DNA from: SAR86 cluster bacterium AG-422-E19
GTDB taxonomy: Bacteria > Pseudomonadota > Gammaproteobacteria > Magnimaribacterales > AG-339-G14
Direction of reading: 5' to 3'
Length of the DNA stretch: 64,000 nucleotides
NCBI GenBank assembly: GCA_003213595.1
Contig: QCMR01000001.1
Location: 326,302 to 390,301, forward strand
A model generated the notes under the pieces. It had not been told where the DNA came from. It did not search any database and worked only from the letters and a program-made list of their open reading frames with translations. Shown here piece by piece: positions 62,479 to 64,000 of the stretch; position 1 is the first letter of the stretch; each line of letters begins with the position of its first letter. Made by a program: the position numbers and the translations under genes.

Positions 62479-64000
62479 ATGGCAAGTACATACTCATTTG
62501 CAGAAAAAAAGAGAATAAGAAAAAGTTTTGAAAAAATTTCTAGTGCGATGTCACTACCTGATATCTTGGAAATTCAAACGGATTCATATGATTACTTTTT
62601 ACAGAATATCCCTGATGCTACGAAAAGGAAAAATCAAGGTTTGGAAAGTGTTTTTCAATCTATTTTTCCAATCAATAGTGTCTCTGGAAATGCAAGGATT
62701 GAGTATTTAGGTTATAAATTACAAGATCCTGAATTTGACGTTCAAGAATGTCTTCCGCGAGGAAAAACTTATGAGGCGCCATTAATAATTAGATGCAGAA
62801 TCATCTTTATTGATAAAACTACTGGCGAAGAAAACCTCAAGAGCGCTAGAGAAGAAGAAGTCTACATGGGAACTGTTCCTTTGATGACAGAGCATGGAAC
62901 TTTTGTTATCAATGGTACTGAAAGGGTAGTTGTTTCTCAGCTGCACAGATCACCAGGCCTGATATTTGATCACGATAGGGGCAAAACTCATTCATCAGGG
63001 AAACTCTTATACTCTTCCAGAGTCATTCCTTATAGAGGCTCTTGGTTAGACTTTGAATTTGATCACAAAGACCTTGTTTACATTCGTATTGATAGAAGAA
63101 GAAAACTCTATGCGACCATCTTATTAAGGGCAATAGGTTTTACTTCCCAAGAGATATTAGAAAAATTCTATGAAAAGGAAACCTATCTGATTGGTTCGAA
63201 TAGTTATTCTTTGAAAGTCATTCCCAGAAGAATGGTTGGAAAGATTGCTCCTTCTGACATTAAAGGCACTCAAGGTGTAATAATTGAAGCAGGTAAAAGA
63301 ATCACTGCTAGACATATAAGATTAATTGAGTCGAGTAAGATTAAAACTTTAGAGGTTCCAAAAGAAAGTCTCTTCAATCAAACAATTGCTGAAGATATTA
63401 TTGATCCTTCAACCGGAGAAATAGCAATAGCATGCAACACTTTGATCGATGAAGAAGTTCTTCTTAAACTGAGTGAGCTAAAACTAAAAGAAATTAACGT
63501 CCTATATATTAACGAGCTTGAATCAGGCCCATATATTTCAGATACTTTAAGATCAGATACTACTTCAAATTCACTTGAAGCTCTTGCTGAAATCTATCGA
63601 ATGATGAGACCTGGGGAACCACCTACCAAAGAAGCCGCAACTCTCTTGTTTGAGAACTTATTTTTTAATGCAGATAAATATGATCTTTCTGGTGTGGGAA
63701 GGATGAAATTCAATAAAAGGCTTGGCAGGGAAGAATTAATAGGAAAAGGAACTCTAGATAACGACGATATTCTTGAGGTTATAAAAACTTTGGTAGATAT
63801 CCGAAATGGAAAACAAACCTGTGATGATATAGACCATCTTGGAAACCGAAGAATTAGATCAGTTGGAGAAATGGTTGCTAACCAAGTTAGAGTTGGTTTA
63901 TTGAGAGTTGAAAGAGCTGTAAGAGAAAGGTTAAACATAGCAGAAGCAGAAGAATTAGGACCAGCAGATTTAATTAATGCAAAACCAATAACAGCTGCAA
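62479..64000 (+). CDS. rpoB: RNA polymerase beta subunit, 5' part
   Basis: Partial: the first 507 codons lie in the window and the gene runs off its end. Read directly from ATG 62479: MASTYSFAEKKRIRKSF, DIQTDSYDYFLQ-type beta start, EVYMGTVPLMTEHGTFVINGTERVVVSQLHRSPG, then GKLLYSSRVIPYRGSWLDFEFD, as in other proteobacterial RpoB. The segment ends before the rifampicin-region core. It follows rplL with a 23-base gap. The frame is intact throughout. Confidence 0.97.
   Translation, partial: MASTYSFAEKKRIRKSFEKISSAMSLPDILEIQTDSYDYFLQNIPDATKRKNQGLESVFQSIFPINSVSGNARIEYLGYKLQDPEFDVQECLPRGKTYEAPLIIRCRIIFIDKTTGEENLKSAREEEVYMGTVPLMTEHGTFVINGTERVVVSQLHRSPGLIFDHDRGKTHSSGKLLYSSRVIPYRGSWLDFEFDHKDLVYIRIDRRRKLYATILLRAIGFTSQEILEKFYEKETYLIGSNSYSLKVIPRRMVGKIAPSDIKGTQGVIIEAGKRITARHIRLIESSKIKTLEVPKESLFNQTIAEDIIDPSTGEIAIACNTLIDEEVLLKLSELKLKEINVLYINELESGPYISDTLRSDTTSNSLEALAEIYRMMRPGEPPTKEAATLLFENLFFNADKYDLSGVGRMKFNKRLGREELIGKGTLDNDDILEVIKTLVDIRNGKQTCDDIDHLGNRRIRSVGEMVANQVRVGLLRVERAVRERLNIAEAEELGPADLINAKPITAA

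Overview
The window is AT-rich, very densely packed chromosomal DNA of a Gram-negative gammaproteobacterium. The conserved gene strings are gammaproteobacterial (rsfS-mrdA-rodA-mltB-dacA, leuS-lptE-holA, lpxC-secA-argJ-yacG-coaE, tRNA-Thr-tuf-tRNA-Trp-secE-nusG-rplKAJL-rpoB). Tiny intergenic gaps, many overlapping genes, few regulators, and the mix of TonB receptor, sulfatase and carotenoid oxygenase suggest a streamlined marine lineage resembling SAR86. That placement is inference; no rRNA gene is present to test it. I see no rRNA, insertion sequence, prophage, integrase or CRISPR array.

Layout. 0-11 kb: end of mpl, a carotenoid oxygenase and a DedA protein on the minus strand, then proA-nadD-rsfS and the cell-elongation cluster (PBP2, RodA, MltB, DacA, D-amino-acid aminotransferase). 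11-17 kb, minus strand: leuS-lptE-holA, and aroQ-accB-accC preceded by a stand-alone DsbD alpha-domain protein. 17-31 kb: a fused oligopeptide ABC ATPase, ilvD, trxA, rho, rsmD, a flavin reductase-like protein with a large DUF5916-type outer-membrane protein, bamD, rluD, then ilvB-ilvH-ilvC. ilvD with ilvBHC supplies the common branched-chain amino acid pathway.

31-45 kb is the accessory part: a short-chain dehydrogenase, tRNA-Ile, a formylglycine sulfatase, a His/Glu-rich TonB receptor behind a small His-rich exported protein (probable zinc uptake), an unknown lipoprotein, an epoxide hydrolase, a four-gene desaturase operon, tRNA-Ala, an FkbM methyltransferase, an N-acyl-D-amino-acid deacylase-like amidohydrolase and an MFS carrier. 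The sulfatase and amidohydrolase promoters look like two copies of one design, suggesting a shared regulator.

45-57 kb: coaE-yacG facing a ThiE-like gene, argJ, secA, lpxC, rlmB and rnr; then RraA, a GH3 glycosidase, a small membrane protein, tRNA-Thr(UGU) and birA. 57.7-64 kb: tRNA-Tyr, tRNA-Thr(GGU), tuf, tRNA-Trp, secE, nusG, rplK, rplA, the L10 leader, rplJ, rplL and the 5' part of rpoB.

No stretch over 300 bases lacks a gene. Several proteins are reduced compared with their usual families: DsbD, the Nudix-ThiE fusion, the SecA tail, RNase R, BirA and MltB. The strongest second-look items are the shared sulfatase/amidohydrolase promoter-operator, the orphan DsbD alpha domain, the tuf stop codon lying inside tRNA-Trp, the probable zinc receptor operon, the desaturase operon with its tiny membrane protein, and five convergent gene pairs joined by the same 4-base stop-codon overlap.
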